In this document: in pieces, positions 62,445-64,000 of the stretch | Position numbering within the stretch: position 1 is the first letter of the stretch | How the letters are laid out: every line of letters starts with the position of its first letter | Origin: Pseudoscardovia radai | GTDB lineage: Bacteria; Actinomycetota; Actinomycetes; Actinomycetales; Bifidobacteriaceae | Length of the DNA stretch: 64,000 nt | Reading direction: 5' to 3' | Assembly (NCBI RefSeq): GCF_002259605.1 | Contig: NZ_MWWR01000003.1 | Coordinates: 1 to 64,000, forward strand | Program-made: the position numbers and the translations under genes | The notes under the pieces: model-generated | Seen by the model: only the letters and a program-made list of their open reading frames with translations | Told to the model about the DNA's origin: nothing | Database searches by the model: none

Positions 62445-63092
62445 ATGGCTAACGTTACACTGAACGTCACCGACGCTTCGGGCAAGGCCGCCGGCACCGT
62501 CGAGGCTCCTGCCGACGTGTTCGGCATCGAGTTCGACGAGGTCCGCAACCACGTCTCGCTCGTGCACCAGGTCGTTATCGCGCAGCTCGCTGCCGCCCGC
62601 CAGGGCACGCACCAGGTCAAGAACCGTGCGCGCATCTCCGGCGGTGGCAAGAAGCCGTACAAGCAGAAGGGCACCGGCCGTGCACGCCAGGGCTCTATCC
62701 GCGCTCCGCAGTTCGCCGGCGGCGCCGTGGTCCACGGCCCGGTTCCGCGCGATTACTCGCAGCGCACCCCGAAGAAGATGAAGGCCGCCGCTCTGCGCTA
62801 CGTCCTGTCCGATCGTGCCAACGCCAACCGCGTGCATGTCGTGGACTTCGCCATCGACGAGCCGTCCACCAAGAAGGCCAAGGCCGCCCTGCTTCCGCTC
62901 GTGGCCGAGCGCTTCACCACCGTGGTCCTGGGCCGCGAGGAGCTCAACACGTACCTGTCCGTGCGCAACCTGCGCACCGTGCACGTGCTGTTCGCCGACC
63001 AGCTCAACACCTATGACGTGGTCACCGCCGAGGACGTCGTCTTCTCCAAGGAAGGCTTCGACGCCTTCGTGAATGGCAAGAAGGAGGCCTGA
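62445..63092 (+). CDS. rplD: Ribosomal protein L4
   Basis: The 215-residue protein lines the exit tunnel. [21 protein letters not shown] and [13 protein letters not shown] mark the tunnel loop. It begins 5 nt after rplC. In many bacteria L4 represses this operon, and the same could hold here. Confidence 0.98.
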   Translation: MANVTLNVTDASGKAAGTVEAPADVFGIEFDEVRNHVSLVHQVVIAQLAAARQGTHQVKNRARISGGGKKPYKQKGTGRARQGSIRAPQFAGGAVVHGPVPRDYSQRTPKKMKAAALRYVLSDRANANRVHVVDFAIDEPSTKKAKAALLPLVAERFTTVVLGREELNTYLSVRNLRTVHVLFADQLNTYDVVTAEDVVFSKEGFDAFVNGKKEA

Positions 63093-63097
63093 TTTTC

Positions 63098-63394
63098 ATG
63101 GTGGCAGTTCACAAGCCCGCACACGACATCATCCTCAAGCCTGTTGTGTCCGAGAAGAGCTACGCGCTCTCCGATCGCGGTCAGTACACCTTCGTGGTGG
63201 CCAAGGACGCGAACAAGGTCCAGATCAAGCAGGCAATCGAAGAGATCTTCAAGGTCAAGGTCACCTCGGTCAACACCCTCAACCGCCCGGGCAAGCGCGT
63301 GCGCACCCGCTACGGCTACGGCCAGCGCGATTCCCAGAAGCGCGCCATCGTCACCGTGGCCGAGGGCCAGTCGATCGACATCTTTGGCAACTGA
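63098..63394 (+). CDS. rplW: Ribosomal protein L23
   Basis: The 98-residue exit-site protein that contacts trigger factor and SRP. It has [29 protein letters not shown] and a conserved KKR-type loop ([15 protein letters not shown]). It begins 5 nt after rplD. Confidence 0.98.
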   Translation: MVAVHKPAHDIILKPVVSEKSYALSDRGQYTFVVAKDANKVQIKQAIEEIFKVKVTSVNTLNRPGKRVRTRYGYGQRDSQKRAIVTVAEGQSIDIFGN

Positions 63395-63424
63395 AGGCTA
63401 GCCGAGAAAGTTAGGAACTAAATT

Positions 63425-64000
<576 letters not shown>

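Overview
The window is high-GC actinobacterial chromosome and most likely comes from a Bifidobacterium. The evidence is the gene content and order: rplM-rpsI, then adhE, then the S10 ribosomal operon; a bifidobacterial-style MalQ; a pair of DAHP synthases; large secreted Ig-repeat proteins; and groES alone behind a CIRCE element. There is no prophage, transposase, integrase or CRISPR array. The species cannot be fixed from the sequence alone.

Layout. 1-7 kb: two tandem paralogous surface or secreted proteins built of Ig-like repeats and ending in three YRVYNP repeats. 7-13.4 kb: tRNA-Gly, a membrane protein, a peroxide-defence pair (ahpC and a reductase with a rearranged AhpF-like layout), mscL, then about 1.2 kb of gene-free DNA full of hairpin repeats. 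13.4-25.8 kb: rpsO-pnp, a DUF2726 protein, a glycosyltransferase, an aldo/keto reductase, a YfiH-family protein, ispD, pcp, a DivIVA/FilP-like coiled-coil protein and pepC. 26-31 kb: two DAHP synthases, mtnN, and rplJ-rplL with an L10-type leader. 31-37.3 kb: a three-gene operon of an FHA protein, a large degenerate helicase-like protein and a small protein. 37.3-42.2 kb: SAF protein, FmdB-like zinc ribbon, 5-formyl-THF cyclo-ligase, RimJ-type acetyltransferase and a SepX/GlpR-like membrane protein, which resembles a conserved actinobacterial neighbourhood without galU and moeA. 42.4-47 kb: groES, three tRNAs, rpmG, murB, ferredoxin-dapC and tRNA-Ser. 47-56.3 kb: dinB, a DUF2974 hydrolase, a hydroxyacid dehydrogenase, a YigZ/IMPACT protein, an LRV-repeat protein and malQ. 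56.7-64 kb: rplM-rpsI, adhE behind a Rex-type operator, and rpsJ-rplC-rplD-rplW-rplB (rplB is cut by the window end).

Two genome-wide-looking signals cut across the genes. First, at least 13 genes have a TANNNT-type box exactly 6 or 7 nt before the start codon and no Shine-Dalgarno sequence, which is what leaderless transcripts look like. Second, the 10-mer CGACACGCCG recurs in intergenic DNA, often just upstream of promoters for ribosomal-protein, tRNA and cell-division genes; its GACAC core matches the known WhiA recognition core. In addition, several unrelated hairpin families in intergenic DNA repeat at about 71-73 bp steps. Most of the window is ordinary core genome; the most unusual items are these non-coding signals, the degenerate helicase operon, the SepX/GlpR-like gene without its usual neighbours, and the Pcp protein that lacks its catalytic histidine.
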